This document shows, piece after piece, positions 23,456-32,013 of a stretch of 64,000 nucleotides of DNA. The notes below the pieces were generated by a model that was not told where the DNA came from, searched no databases, and worked only from the letters and a program-made list of their open reading frames with translations. Positions within the stretch are counted from its first letter, which is position 1; every line of letters begins with the position of its first letter. The position numbers and the translations under genes were made by a program. The stretch lies in NCBI RefSeq assembly GCF_028527925.1, contig NZ_JAPESW010000010.1:41506-105505 (forward strand). The letters are read 5' to 3'. Source of the stretch: Cellulomonas fimi. Lineage in GTDB: Bacteria; Actinomycetota; Actinomycetes; Actinomycetales; Cellulomonadaceae.

Positions 23456-24388
23456 ATGTTGGACCCCAGCGAGATCTACGACGTCGACCCGCAGGCGGCT
23501 GCGGCGCTCGAGGAGCGCGCCCGGGAGGGCTCGGGCCCCGTCCTGGTGCACGCGGTGCGCGGGTTCGTCGACGCCGGCAGCGCGGGGCAGCTCGTCGCCG
23601 AGCACCTCACGGAGGAGCTGGGCTCGACGCGCCTCGTCACCTTCGACGTCGACCAGCTGCTCGACTACCGCTCGCGCCGGCCGGTGATGACGTTCGACTC
23701 CACGACGTGGAGCGACTACGCCGACCCTGAGCTCGTCGTCGACGTGCTCGAGGACGCGGCGGGCGTCCCGTTCCTGCTGCTGCACGGCTCCGAGCCCGAC
23801 GTGCAGTGGGAGCGGTACGTCGCGGCCGTGCGGCAGATCGTCGAGCGCTTCGACGTACCGCTGACGATCGGCGTGCACGGCGTGCCCATGGGCATCCCGC
23901 ACACGCGCCCGATCTCGGTGACGGCGCACGCGACGCGGCCCGACCTGGTCGCGGACCACGCGTCGTGGTTCGGCCGGGTGCAGGTGCCAGCGAGCGCGAG
24001 CGCGCTCCTCGAGCTGCGCCTCGGGCAGTCCGGGCACGACGCCATGGGCTTCGCGGTGCACGTCCCGCACTACCTGGCGCAGTCGTCCTACCCGCAGGCG
24101 AGCGTCGCGGCGCTCGAGGGGATCGAGCGCGCGACGGGCCTGGACCTGCGCGTCGCCGCCCTGACGGACGCGGCGAAGGACGCCGAGCGGGAGATCGAGC
24201 GCCAGGTCGCGGGCTCCGAGGAGGTCTCGACGGTCGTGCGCGCGCTCGAGGAGCAGTACGACGCGTTCGCGCGCAGCATCGGTCGCACGAGCCTGCTCGC
24301 GGGCACGACGGACCTGCCGACGGCGGAGGAGCTCGGCGCGGAGTTCGAGCGCTTCCTCGCCGAGCAGGGCGGTGACGAGGCGCGCTGA
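23456..24388 (+). CDS. PAC2 family protein
   Basis: This 310-residue cytosolic protein belongs to the PAC2 (proteasome-assembly-chaperone-like) family widespread in actinobacteria. Recognisable blocks are [23 protein letters not shown] near residue 30, [21 protein letters not shown], the [16 protein letters not shown] strand, and [19 protein letters not shown] near 145. The C-terminal 100 residues are helical. Whether bacterial PAC2 proteins chaperone proteasome or other assemblies is not established, and no proteasome genes are present here. The ATG at 23456 has a distant GAGGAAGG. It appears monocistronic. Confidence 0.88.
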   Translation: MLDPSEIYDVDPQAAAALEERAREGSGPVLVHAVRGFVDAGSAGQLVAEHLTEELGSTRLVTFDVDQLLDYRSRRPVMTFDSTTWSDYADPELVVDVLEDAAGVPFLLLHGSEPDVQWERYVAAVRQIVERFDVPLTIGVHGVPMGIPHTRPISVTAHATRPDLVADHASWFGRVQVPASASALLELRLGQSGHDAMGFAVHVPHYLAQSSYPQASVAALEGIERATGLDLRVAALTDAAKDAEREIERQVAGSEEVSTVVRALEEQYDAFARSIGRTSLLAGTTDLPTAEELGAEFERFLAEQGGDEAR

Positions 24389-24659
24389 GCGCCGACCGCG
24401 ACCGTTCCGCGACCGGATGTTTACCGGATCGTTGTCGAGTCGCACCGTGCGCGTGCCCGAAACCGTGGCGTGGCGTAGGTCACCGTGCGAGGATGCACAC
24501 GTTGCAGTGACGTACTCGTTTGACCGGCGCCGGCCCGCTCACCTGGGCTTCGGTACCTTCCAGCCCTCGGCTGGTCCACCCGGTGCAGGACGTGAGGCAT
24601 TGCGGCACGGCTCGGGCAGAGGGTCTGGGCCGTCACCGGTTGGACAGAAGGAAACGGTC
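24389..24659 (+). other. 271-nt gene-free leader region of the cold-shock gene
   Basis: I see no gene here. The region is less GC-rich than its surroundings and contains TTGACC (24520-24525), TACCTT (24554-24559) and a perfect small hairpin CCAGCC-CTC-GGCTGG (24560-24574). The TTGACC/TACCTT spacing (28 nt) is too long for one promoter, so the start is unresolved. A long structured leader is typical of cold-shock mRNAs. Confidence 0.4.
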
Positions 24660-24863
24660 ATGGCACAGGGTGCTGTCAAGTGGTTCAACGCCGAGAAGGG
24701 CTACGGCTTCATCGCGCAGGACGGCGGCGGCGCTGACGTCTTCGTCCACTACTCCGCGATCGACACGCAGGGCTACCGCTCGCTCGACGAGGGCCAGCGC
24801 GTCGAGTTCGAGATCACGCAGGGCGACAAGGGCCCGCAGGCGGAGCACGTCCGCCCGCTCTGA
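24660..24863 (+). CDS. cold shock domain protein (CspA family)
   Basis: This 67-residue protein is a single cold-shock domain: [12 protein letters not shown] (RNP1-type, about 7-18), DVFVHYSAI (RNP2-type, about 27-35) and a C-terminal [18 protein letters not shown]. It binds single-stranded RNA and DNA and acts as an RNA chaperone. The ATG at 24660 has AAGGAAA 7 nt upstream. It is followed by a strong terminator shared with the convergent methyltransferase gene. Length and sequence are ordinary for actinobacterial CspA homologues. Confidence 0.97.
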   Translation: MAQGAVKWFNAEKGYGFIAQDGGGADVFVHYSAIDTQGYRSLDEGQRVEFEITQGDKGPQAEHVRPL

Positions 24864-24901
24864 GCCCGCCCGCGCGCCGCACGCGCGCTCCGCACGGTTC
24901 C

Positions 24902-24935
24902 CACAGGGCCGCACCTCACGGGGTGCGGCCCTGTG
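24902..24935 (+). terminator. 14-bp perfect-stem terminator after the cold-shock gene
   Basis: CACAGGGCCGCACC (24902-24915) pairs with 24922-24935 around a 6-nt loop. The right arm lies inside the last codons of the convergent gene (stop at 24916-24918). Confidence 0.8.
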
Positions 24936-25815
24936 CGTCGTCCGGGTCCCGCAGGACGCCGGCGCCGCCCGTGAACGCGACGACCTCGTCGCCGTGCAGC
25001 AGACGCGCGGGGGCGGGCAGGCTGCGCACCGCGCGCGCGAGCGCGGGGGAGGCGAGCAGCTCCGGGTCGTCCGTCGCGGCGAGCACCACGTTGCCGTAGC
25101 CGCGACCGCGCAGCAGACCCGGCTCGGCGACGACCGCGACGTCGTCGAAGACGTCGGCGAGCGTGGCCGCCTCCGAGCGTGCGTCGGCGAGCGGCGGCCG
25201 GTCGGCGCAGTTGACGAGGTACACCCCGCCGGGCCGCAGGACACGTGCGACGTCTGCGGCGACCTCGCGCGTGCGGACGTGCGGCGGGGTCGTGTCGCCG
25301 GAGAAGACGTCGCGCACGACGACGTCGGCCGAGCCGTCGGCGAGGCGCGCGAGCTGCTCGCGGGCGTCGCCCGCCCGGATGCGCAGCGCAGGCGCGCGCG
25401 GCAGGTCGAACCAGCCCCGCACGAGCTCCGGCAGCGCGGTGTCCAGCTCGACCGCGAGCTGCTGCGAGCCGGGCCGCTCGGCGTCGATCGCGCGCGCGAG
25501 CGCGCAGCCCGCGGCGCCGAGGTGCACGACCGACAGCGGCGAGCCCGGGGGGCCGACGCGCTCGAGGACCGCGGCCATCTGCTGCATGTACTCGAACACG
25601 AGGCGCGACGGGTCGGCGACGTCCAGGTACGAGCTCGGCACGCCGTTGACGAGCACCGTGACGCCGTCGGGGTCGTCCGGGTCGCGCTCGAGCTCCACCG
25701 TCCCCGTGGGGATCGCGACGGGCCCCGTCGGCCACGGGGTCCGCGCCGCAGCCCGCCCGGGGCGTGTGGGTCCCCGGTGCGATCCTGAGGGTCGACGTGA
25801 GGTGCGGTCGGGCAT
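24916..25815 (-). CDS. spermidine-synthase-like methyltransferase-fold protein
   Basis: This 299-residue cytosolic protein has the Rossmann fold of spermidine synthases: VVHLGAAGCALARAI (about 96-110), the acidic QLAVELD, RAGDAREQLARLADGSADVVVRDVFSGD (about 145-172) and RVLRPGGVYLVNCAD. The Asp pair needed for polyamine transfer is only partly matched, so a true spermidine synthase activity is uncertain; the family is common and uncharacterised in actinobacteria. The start is the ATG at 25815, with TACGGT ending 6 nt upstream and no ribosome site. It is divergent from the SOS-controlled HEPN-dinB operon, and the LexA box at 25842-25857 falls near its own -35 position. Confidence 0.78.
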   Translation of the reverse strand: MPDRTSRRPSGSHRGPTRPGRAAARTPWPTGPVAIPTGTVELERDPDDPDGVTVLVNGVPSSYLDVADPSRLVFEYMQQMAAVLERVGPPGSPLSVVHLGAAGCALARAIDAERPGSQQLAVELDTALPELVRGWFDLPRAPALRIRAGDAREQLARLADGSADVVVRDVFSGDTTPPHVRTREVAADVARVLRPGGVYLVNCADRPPLADARSEAATLADVFDDVAVVAEPGLLRGRGYGNVVLAATDDPELLASPALARAVRSLPAPARLLHGDEVVAFTGGAGVLRDPDDAQGRTP

Positions 25816-25821
25816 GCGGCC

Positions 25822-25827
25822 ACCGTA
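25822..25827 (-). promoter_or_regulatory. -10 element of leaderless spermidine-synthase-like gene
   Basis: TACGGT on the minus strand ends 6 nt before the ATG at 25815. The expected -35 region (around 25845-25850) overlaps the LexA box. Confidence 0.55.
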
Positions 25828-25832
25828 CGGCG

Positions 25833-25861
25833 TTGACGGGATCGAACAGGTGTTCGATACT
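25833..25861 (+). promoter_or_regulatory. HEPN-dinB promoter
   Basis: -35 TTGACG (25833-25838), 17-nt spacer, -10 GATACT (25856-25861). The LexA box fills most of the spacer, so repressor and polymerase cannot bind together. Confidence 0.75.
25842..25857. promoter_or_regulatory. LexA (SOS) box of the HEPN-dinB operon
   Basis: TCGAACAGGTGTTCGA is a perfect match to the actinobacterial SOS consensus TCGAAC-N4-GTTCGA. It lies between the -35 and -10 of the operon promoter. Confidence 0.9.
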
Positions 25862-25878
25862 GGAGGGGAGGAGGCGCG

Positions 25879-26364
25879 ATGGACACCACGACCGTAGGCA
25901 CGGGCACGCAGGGGCACGGCGCTGTCGTGCAGCGACTCGACGCGGCACGCACCGCGCCGCGCGCTGCCGAGCTCCTCTCCCGGGCCGACGCCGAGCTCCT
26001 CGCCGCCCAGTTCTCCTCCGAGGCGTGGGAGCAGTTCTCGCACGCGCACCTCGCCGCCCTGCGGGCCGGTGCCGCGGTCATCGCGTCGCGCGGTCGCCCG
26101 GCGGGTCGTCGCGCGCTGCGGACGGTGTGGGAGATCCTCGACGTCGTGGCCCCCGAGCTGACGTCCTGGAGCGGGTACTTCGCCGGCGCCGCGGCGCTGC
26201 GGTCCGCGGTCGACGCCGGCCGTTTCGACGCGGTCAGCCCCGGGCGCGCGGAAGAGGCGGTGTGCGCCGCCGAGGACTTCGTCGACGCCGCACGCGCACT
26301 CGTCGAGGCTTCGTCGCCGGCGCTGTCGTCCGTGCCACGCATGCTCGCGGTGACCGCGTCGTGA
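25879..26364 (+). CDS. SAV_6107-type HEPN domain protein
   Basis: This 161-residue helical protein matches the SAV_6107 family of HEPN-fold proteins in general helical pattern, and such genes are commonly found just before dinB in actinobacteria. Helices around AAELLSRADAELLAAQF, AWEQFSHAHLAALRAGAAVIASRG and EEAVCAAEDFVDAARALVEA are evident. The RxxxxH motif of HEPN ribonucleases is absent, so it is probably not a nuclease. GGAGGGGAGGAGG precedes the ATG. The stop overlaps the dinB GTG by 4 nt, so the two are translationally coupled under one LexA-controlled promoter. A role in damage tolerance, perhaps as a DinB accessory, is inferred. Confidence 0.82.
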   Translation: MDTTTVGTGTQGHGAVVQRLDAARTAPRAAELLSRADAELLAAQFSSEAWEQFSHAHLAALRAGAAVIASRGRPAGRRALRTVWEILDVVAPELTSWSGYFAGAAALRSAVDAGRFDAVSPGRAEEAVCAAEDFVDAARALVEASSPALSSVPRMLAVTAS

Positions 26365-27632
26365 GCCGAGGCCCACGAGCCGCGGCGGCCCGGCGCGACT
26401 GGGGCAGCGAGGAGGACGGCTGCTCGATCCTCCACGTCGACATGGACGCGTTCTTCGCGTCGGTCGAGCTCGCCCGGCGGCCGCAGCTGCGCGGGCTCCC
26501 GGTGATCGTCGGGGGTGCGCAAAGGGGCGTCGTCCTCGCGGCGACGTACGAGGCGAGGGCCTTCGGCGTCCACTCCGCGATGCCCATGACCGCGGCGCTG
26601 CGCCTGTGCCCGCAGGCGGTCGTCGTGCCGCCCGACCACTCGGCCTACCGCGACGTGTCGCAGGGCGTCATGCGGATCCTGCACGACGTGACCGCGCTCG
26701 TGGAGCAGGTGAGCGTCGACGAGGCGTTCCTCGACGTCGCCGGTGCACGGCGCCGGCTCGGCGCGCCCTCGACCATCGCCGCGTCGATCCGCCGCCGCGT
26801 CCAGGCCGAGTTCGGCATCACGTGCTCGGTCGGGATCGCCGCCACCAAGTTCGTCGCGAAGCTCGCGTCGGGGCACGCGAAGCCCGACGGTGTCCTGCTC
26901 GTGCCGCGGGCGGCGACGCTCGAGTTCCTGCGCGTGCTGCCGGTCGGCGCGCTGTGGGGCGTGGGCGAGCGAACCGAGGCCGCGCTCGCGCGGTGGGGGA
27001 TCCGCACGGTTGCGGAGCTCGCCGACAGCGACGTCACGACCGTGCAGCGTGCCGTCGGCAAGGTGGCCGGTGCGCACCTGTTCGACCTGTCGTGGGGGAG
27101 GGATCCCCGGCCCGTGCAGCCGCACCGCGAGGAGAAGTCGGTCGGCGCGGAGGAGACGTTCGTCGAGGACGTCGCGGACCTCGGGGTCGTGCAGGCCAAG
27201 GTGCTCGAGCTCGCGGACCGCTGCGCGGTCCGCCTGCGGCAGAAGGCGTTCGTGGCACGGACCGTGACGGTGAAGCTCCGCACGTCCGACTTCCGGACCC
27301 TCACCCGGTCGCGCACGCTCACGACGCCGAGCGACGTCGGTCGCGAGCTGTACCTCGTCGCACGCGAGCTCGTCGCCGGCGCCGACCTCGGTGGTCTGCC
27401 CGTCCGGCTCGTCGGGGTCCGGGCGGAGGGCCTCGAGCCTGTCGCGGCGACCGTCCGTCAGCCGACCCTCGAGGAGGCCGTCGCCGAGCCGACGCCCGAC
27501 CGACGCGACGCTGAACGGGTGATGGACGAGGTGCGTGCACGGTTCGGGGCGGCTGCCATCAGGACGGGCGTCCATTCATCCGACCCCGACGCGCGCTCGA
27601 CTACCACCTTCGTTCCCGCGGATCTATCCTGA
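26361..27632 (+). CDS. dinB: DNA polymerase IV (Y family) DinB
   Basis: DinB performs error-prone translesion synthesis. The 423-residue protein carries the Y-family signature ILHVDMDAFFASVE (about 23-36, first metal-binding Asp), the catalytic SVDEAFLDV (about 117-125), the GIAATKFVAKLASGHAKPDG thumb block and the C-terminal little-finger domain (about 255-365). A C-terminal beta-clamp-binding motif is not obvious. The GTG overlaps the HEPN stop. A perfect LexA box before the HEPN gene puts dinB in the SOS regulon of this organism. The steric-gate Phe (DAFFASVE) is present, so dNTPs should be selected. Confidence 0.93.
   Translation: MSRGPRAAAARRDWGSEEDGCSILHVDMDAFFASVELARRPQLRGLPVIVGGAQRGVVLAATYEARAFGVHSAMPMTAALRLCPQAVVVPPDHSAYRDVSQGVMRILHDVTALVEQVSVDEAFLDVAGARRRLGAPSTIAASIRRRVQAEFGITCSVGIAATKFVAKLASGHAKPDGVLLVPRAATLEFLRVLPVGALWGVGERTEAALARWGIRTVAELADSDVTTVQRAVGKVAGAHLFDLSWGRDPRPVQPHREEKSVGAEETFVEDVADLGVVQAKVLELADRCAVRLRQKAFVARTVTVKLRTSDFRTLTRSRTLTTPSDVGRELYLVARELVAGADLGGLPVRLVGVRAEGLEPVAATVRQPTLEEAVAEPTPDRRDAERVMDEVRARFGAAAIRTGVHSSDPDARSTTTFVPADLS
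27625..27630 (+). promoter_or_regulatory. putative -10 of DUF3040 gene
   Basis: TATCCT lies 37 nt before the ATG at 27668, at the dinB stop. No clear -35. Confidence 0.4.
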
Positions 27633-27667
27633 ACCCGTCACGGATCCACAGCCCAACGGGGGTCGGA

Positions 27668-28063
27668 ATGCCTCTCTCCGAGTACGAGCAGCGCGTACTT
27701 GAGCAGATGGAGCGCCAGCTCACCTCTGACGACCCGCGCTTGGCCAACACGCTCACGCAGCGTGGCCGCCGGCCCGTCAGTCGGTATCTCATCGCCGGCG
27801 CCGGCGCAGCCGTCGGTCTGCTCCTGCTCGTGCTCGGTGCCGCCGGCAGTCTGCCCCTGCTGGGCGTCGTCGGCTTCGTCGTGATGTTCGCGGGCGTCGC
27901 GTTCGCGTTCGCCGACCCGCACCGCAGCTCGCGCCGCCACGGTCCGCAGGGCGTCGTGCAGGCGGACGGCGCCGTCCGCCGCGCACCGCAGGCCCGCAAG
28001 AGCGGCTTCATGTCGCGGCTCGAGGAGCGCTGGGACCGCCGCCGGGGACAGCAGGGCCGCTGA
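27668..28063 (+). CDS. DUF3040 membrane protein
   Basis: The 131-residue protein begins with the DUF3040 signature MPLSEYEQRVLEQMERQLTSDDPRLA, followed by two closely spaced transmembrane helices (about 42-60 and 62-80: YLIAGAGAAVGLLLLVLGAAG and LLGVVGFVVMFAGVAFAFA) and a basic cytosolic tail (SGFMSRLEERWDRRRG). Both ends are predicted inside. The family is found in most actinobacteria, often close to dinB or the mraZ region, and has no known function. The gene is monocistronic or cotranscribed with dinB by readthrough (35-nt gap). Confidence 0.85.
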   Translation: MPLSEYEQRVLEQMERQLTSDDPRLANTLTQRGRRPVSRYLIAGAGAAVGLLLLVLGAAGSLPLLGVVGFVVMFAGVAFAFADPHRSSRRHGPQGVVQADGAVRRAPQARKSGFMSRLEERWDRRRGQQGR

Positions 28064-28453
28064 GCCTCCTCGACGGTCCGCGCGGTCGGCCGTCGGCTGC
28101 ACCGTGACGGTGCGGCGCCGCGAGGACGCGGTCGCTCTCCGTCGGCACGCGCCCTCGGCGACGCACGCCTCGCGCCCGCGCCCCGCTCCTGAGACTCACC
28201 GCTGGGCTCCTGAGACGCGCCGCTGACCCGTCGCCGCCCAGCGCGGCTCGGTGCACCACGGCCGTCGAGCCGGTCCACGCCGGCGGCCGACGTGCAGCGG
28301 TGTCACCGTTCGCACTCATCGGAGCCGCCCGCCGAGCAGGACGCGCGCACCGCCCTGCCGCGAACGCCGACCCGGCCGTGTCGAACCGACCCGCCGCTGC
28401 CGAGCAGGGAGCCGGTCATGCCACCCGGTCTGCGGGCCGGGCTCGCGAGGGAC
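28064..28453. other. 390-nt gene-free region between convergent genes
   Basis: No convincing gene. It holds a small hairpin GCACCG-TGA-CGGTGC (28099-28113) that may end the DUF3040 transcript, and a 21-bp imperfect tandem repeat (28185-28205 and 28206-28226). Several reading frames cross it but none shows a start signal or recognisable protein. Confidence 0.5.
28185..28226 (+). repeat. 21-bp imperfect tandem repeat
   Basis: Two adjacent copies begin GCTCCTGAGAC and end CGCTG(G/A), differing at three to four positions. They are in the gap between the DUF3040 and transglutaminase genes. Confidence 0.7.
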
Positions 28454-30775
28454 TCAGCCCGACGATCGGGTCGCGCCCGCGAGCGGCCGGGAGCCGCCGG
28501 TGAGCGCCGACCCGACTCCCTCGACGATCTCGTCCGTCCAGCGCACGAGCTGCTCGGGGTCCACGTCCTCCGGCACGGGCGCGTAGCGCTGCCGCTCGAC
28601 GGTCCGGGCGAGCGAGCGCAGGGCGCCCGCCGTGGCGTCGTCGAGGTCCACCCCCGCGGTCTCGCGCACCTGCTCGTGGACCGCGGCGACCGCGTCCCGC
28701 GGGGTCGTCGCGTCCGACCAGGAGACGCCCTTCGCGGCGAGCCGGCGCCGGGTGCGCAGCCAGGCGCGCTCGGGCGTCTCGTCGGCACGCGTGCGCGTCC
28801 GGCGACGGACGAGCGACAGGCCGACGACGACCAGCGCGAGGACGATCCCGCCGATGACGCCGATGCGCGTCCAGCTCTCGCCGGCCTCCTCGGGCTGGGT
28901 CTGGGTGGAGGGAGCCGGGGCCGTCGTGGCCGGGCCCGTCGGTGCGGCGGCGGCTGACGGGATCGCCTCGTCGGGCTGGCTCGCCGGAGCGTTCACGCCG
29001 GTGAACGGGTCGCTCCAGACGGGCGGTGCGCCCGACTGCACGGCGGGGGTCGGCTCGAACCGCACCCAGCCGAAGTCGGCGAAGTACAGCTCCGGCCACG
29101 CGTGCGACTTGCGCCCGGTGACGACGTACTGGCCGTCGCCGGTCGCGTCGCCCGGGAGGAAGCCGACGCCGACGCGCGCGGGGATGCCGAGCGCGCGGGC
29201 CATGAGCGCCATCGACGTCGCGAACTGCACGCAGTACCCGCGGCGGGACTGCAGGAAGTCCCAGACGGCGTCCTCGGTGCGTGCGGGCGCGATGCGCGTG
29301 TCGTAGGTGAAGTTGGTGGCGGCGCGGAAGTACGACTGCAGCGCCATGGCCTGCTCGTAGGGCGTCTCGGCGTCCTCGGTGATCTCTCGGGCCAGGTCCT
29401 GGATCTGCTCGCGGTGCTCGGTGGCCGGGACCTCGAGTGACGCCCCGCCGTCGTCGGGTGTCCCGATGGTGGCGTCCGCCAGGTCGTCCGGCATGAGGTC
29501 GGGCACCTCGACGAGCATGGAGTAGCGCATGCCGTCGAAGGTGCTGCGCCGGCCCACGACCTCGTCGCGGAGCTCGTCGTAGCTCCACGGTCCCTCGACG
29601 GTGACGGTGCGGGGGAAGGTGCTGACGGGCAGGCGCCGCTCGCGCAGGGCCCCGACCTCGACGTCGACCGCGGCGAGCGTGCCGCGTCCGGCGTCGGGGG
29701 TGTCACCGCGCAGCAGCGGGTCGGACGCGAGCAGCCGGCCGGGCTCCCACGTCGCGAGGTCGAGGGCGTCGTCACGCTGCCACTCGCGGCCGTCGAAGGT
29801 CGTGAGGGTGAACGCGCGGAACGGGCCGACCACGCGCGCGGTGACCGTGACGCCGTCCTCGGTCGCCTCGGGGACCGGGATCTCGAGGCTGTCGGCGGCG
29901 TCGTCGCCGGGTTCGGTGGTCGCCTCGGCGGCGACCTCCTCCGGCGGGACGACGGTGTAGCGCAGCACGACCTGGCCGGATCGCGTACCGAGGCTCTCCC
30001 GCAGGTCGAGGTTGTCCGACAGCTGGAGCGGGCCGACGGGGCCGTTGCCGAACGTCGGCAGCGCGAGGGACGCCCACCCGGGGAGCGCGGCGACGACGGG
30101 TCCGGCGACGAGCGCGAGGACGACCACCGCGGCCGCGCCGGCGAGCGCCCCGCCGGCGCGGCGGGCACGGTCGCTGCGCGCGGTGGTCGGTGTCGCGCTG
30201 AGCGCGAGCAGCAGCAGGTAGGCGAGCCCCGTCCAGGCGACGGCCCAGCTGCTCGCGGGGAAGCCGAGCACGACCGTGGGGGCCCACAGGGCGACCAGGG
30301 GGATCCCGGCCAGGGCGGGGATGCCGATCCCGACGGCGACGAGGTCGGTCACCAGGAGCACGGCGACGGCGCCGACGACCACGAGGAGCTCGGCCGGGCG
30401 CACGCCGGCCATGGGGACGAGGGAGGCGTTGATCACGGCGACGCCCTCGCGCGCCGTCGCGAGCGTCCGGTCGAGCGAGCCGAGGTCGGGGAGCACCTGG
30501 ATGCGGCCCGGGGGAGCGCCGTACCGGACGAGCACGCCGGCGGCGAGGACGACGGTCCCGACGAGCGTCGGCGCCCACCACGACCGCGTGACCGCCCGCG
30601 TGCCCGCGACGACCCCGGCGACGAGCAGGACGGCGACCCACGTGACGGTGAGCCACCGTCCGGGCTCGATCAGGTGGGACAGCGCGGTCCCGGCCGCGCA
30701 CGTGGCGACGGCGCACAGGCCGGTCGCGAGCAGGCTGCGCGGCCCGCGCGGGAAGCGTGCGGGTGCGGCGTTCAC
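28454..30775 (-). CDS. transglutaminase-like membrane protein
   Basis: This 773-residue protein has an N-terminal block of about six transmembrane helices (residues 10-250), a large extracytoplasmic region with a transglutaminase-core domain (about 440-575), one more transmembrane helix (about 645-665) and a cytosolic C-terminal tail of DUF4129 type. The catalytic triad is intact: Cys515 (RRGYCVQF), His558 (KSHAWPE) and Asp567 (FADFGW). It is the third gene of the moxR-DUF58-transglutaminase operon; the GTG overlaps the DUF58 stop by 4 nt. Such systems are widespread; the MoxR ATPase is thought to act as chaperone for its partners, perhaps in envelope modification. The substrate is unknown. 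Confidence 0.9.
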   Translation of the reverse strand: MNAAPARFPRGPRSLLATGLCAVATCAAGTALSHLIEPGRWLTVTWVAVLLVAGVVAGTRAVTRSWWAPTLVGTVVLAAGVLVRYGAPPGRIQVLPDLGSLDRTLATAREGVAVINASLVPMAGVRPAELLVVVGAVAVLLVTDLVAVGIGIPALAGIPLVALWAPTVVLGFPASSWAVAWTGLAYLLLLALSATPTTARSDRARRAGGALAGAAAVVVLALVAGPVVAALPGWASLALPTFGNGPVGPLQLSDNLDLRESLGTRSGQVVLRYTVVPPEEVAAEATTEPGDDAADSLEIPVPEATEDGVTVTARVVGPFRAFTLTTFDGREWQRDDALDLATWEPGRLLASDPLLRGDTPDAGRGTLAAVDVEVGALRERRLPVSTFPRTVTVEGPWSYDELRDEVVGRRSTFDGMRYSMLVEVPDLMPDDLADATIGTPDDGGASLEVPATEHREQIQDLAREITEDAETPYEQAMALQSYFRAATNFTYDTRIAPARTEDAVWDFLQSRRGYCVQFATSMALMARALGIPARVGVGFLPGDATGDGQYVVTGRKSHAWPELYFADFGWVRFEPTPAVQSGAPPVWSDPFTGVNAPASQPDEAIPSAAAAPTGPATTAPAPSTQTQPEEAGESWTRIGVIGGIVLALVVVGLSLVRRRTRTRADETPERAWLRTRRRLAAKGVSWSDATTPRDAVAAVHEQVRETAGVDLDDATAGALRSLARTVERQRYAPVPEDVDPEQLVRWTDEIVEGVGSALTGGSRPLAGATRSSG

Positions 30776-32013
30776 CGGGCGCTCCCGAGCAGGCGCAGCC
30801 AGCAGGCGACGATGTCCTCGCCCGGGGTGACCGAGCACGCGCGCCAGCCGGCGCGGCGCAGCGCGTGCACGGTGTGCTGAGCCTCGCGCTCGTGCGCCGG
30901 GGAGGCGCCGTCGGCGCGCACCACGGCCCAGCCCTGGGCGTTGTCCGCGACGTGCGCGAGCGCGGCGCGGGCGCTCGCCCCGAGCGGGCCGAGGACAGCG
31001 AGCACGATCTCCCCTCCCGCGTCGGTCGTCTCGAGCAGGTGCGCCGCGCCGAGCAGGTGGCCCTCGGCCTCGTCCACGGTGCGCGGCGCCTCGAGGTCGA
31101 CCGTGGAGTCGAGCAGCGCGGAGCGGGCGGTGGGTCCCGTGCGTGCCTGGTGGAACGCGGACGGTGTGCCGGCGCGACCGCCGACGAGCCGGACGGGGTG
31201 GCCGCCGTCGAGCATCGCGAGCGCCATCGACGCGGCGAGCGAGATCGTCCACTCGAGCGCCGTGAGCTTGGCGGGCAGGTCGAGCAGGACCGACACGGGG
31301 CGCATGCCCGCGCGCTCGTCGGAGCGCACCATGAGGGCGCCGCGCCGCGCGCTGCTGCGCCAGTGCACGCGGCGCAGGTCGTCGCCCTCCCGGTAGTCGC
31401 GCAGCGACGCGTCGTCCGTCGAGGGCGTGCGCGCGCCGAGCGCCACGCGGTCCGGCTCGCCGACGAGCACGTCGGACGCCGTGGGCAGCGGCACGACCGC
31501 GGGCCACACGACGACCTCCGCGTGGTCCCCGAGCGTCGCGCTCGAGCGGGCCACGCCGAACGGGTCGCCGCGCGTCACGACGAGCGGGCCCAGCTGCCAC
31601 CGGCCGCGACGCCCGGCGTCCACCTGGTAGGAGACGGTGACCTGCTGCGGCGAGCGCTGGACGCGCGCGCGCAGCGGGCGCCCGCCGGACAGCTCGGTCG
31701 CGGCCTGCTCGGAGAACTTGAGGCCCGCGAGGCGGACGCGTGCCGACGGGTCGGACGCCTTGATGCGGACGTCGACGCGCGCGTGCTCGCCCGCGTGCAC
31801 GGGGTTGGGCTGCACGTCACGCGCGACCGCGAGGCGGTGCCGGCCGCGGCCGGGGTCGAGCATGCCGACGACGACGCACGCGCCGACGACGAGCAGCACG
31901 ACGAGGGTCCCGATGCGCACGAGGTCGACGGCCCCGAGCCCGACGCCGAGGAGCCCGAGGGCGACCCCGCCGAGCCCGAGCACCCAGCCGCGACGGGTGG
32001 GCCGCAGGCCCAT
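30772..32013 (-). CDS. DUF58 domain protein
   Basis: The 413-residue protein has two N-terminal transmembrane helices (about 10-50), an extracytoplasmic-like Ig-type segment, and the DUF58 core with its hallmark block SLRDYREGDDLRRVHWRSSARRGALMVR (about 205-232), followed by a von Willebrand A-like domain starting near SVLLDLPAKLT. Its ATG overlaps the moxR stop (ATGA) and its stop overlaps the transglutaminase GTG, so the three genes are coupled. DUF58 proteins are regular partners of MoxR ATPases; no enzyme activity is known. Confidence 0.9.
   Translation of the reverse strand: MGLRPTRRGWVLGLGGVALGLLGVGLGAVDLVRIGTLVVLLVVGACVVVGMLDPGRGRHRLAVARDVQPNPVHAGEHARVDVRIKASDPSARVRLAGLKFSEQAATELSGGRPLRARVQRSPQQVTVSYQVDAGRRGRWQLGPLVVTRGDPFGVARSSATLGDHAEVVVWPAVVPLPTASDVLVGEPDRVALGARTPSTDDASLRDYREGDDLRRVHWRSSARRGALMVRSDERAGMRPVSVLLDLPAKLTALEWTISLAASMALAMLDGGHPVRLVGGRAGTPSAFHQARTGPTARSALLDSTVDLEAPRTVDEAEGHLLGAAHLLETTDAGGEIVLAVLGPLGASARAALAHVADNAQGWAVVRADGASPAHEREAQHTVHALRRAGWRACSVTPGEDIVACWLRLLGSAR

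Noticed and set aside
24520..24559. TTGACC and TACCTT as a promoter pair for the cold-shock gene
   Set aside because: The spacing is 28 nt, too long for a sigma-70-type promoter.
28008..28319. A small leftward frame (MSANGDTAAR...) in the 28.1-28.45 kb gap
   Set aside because: No ribosome site or -10, composition is arginine/alanine-rich noise, and it overlaps the end of the DUF3040 gene.
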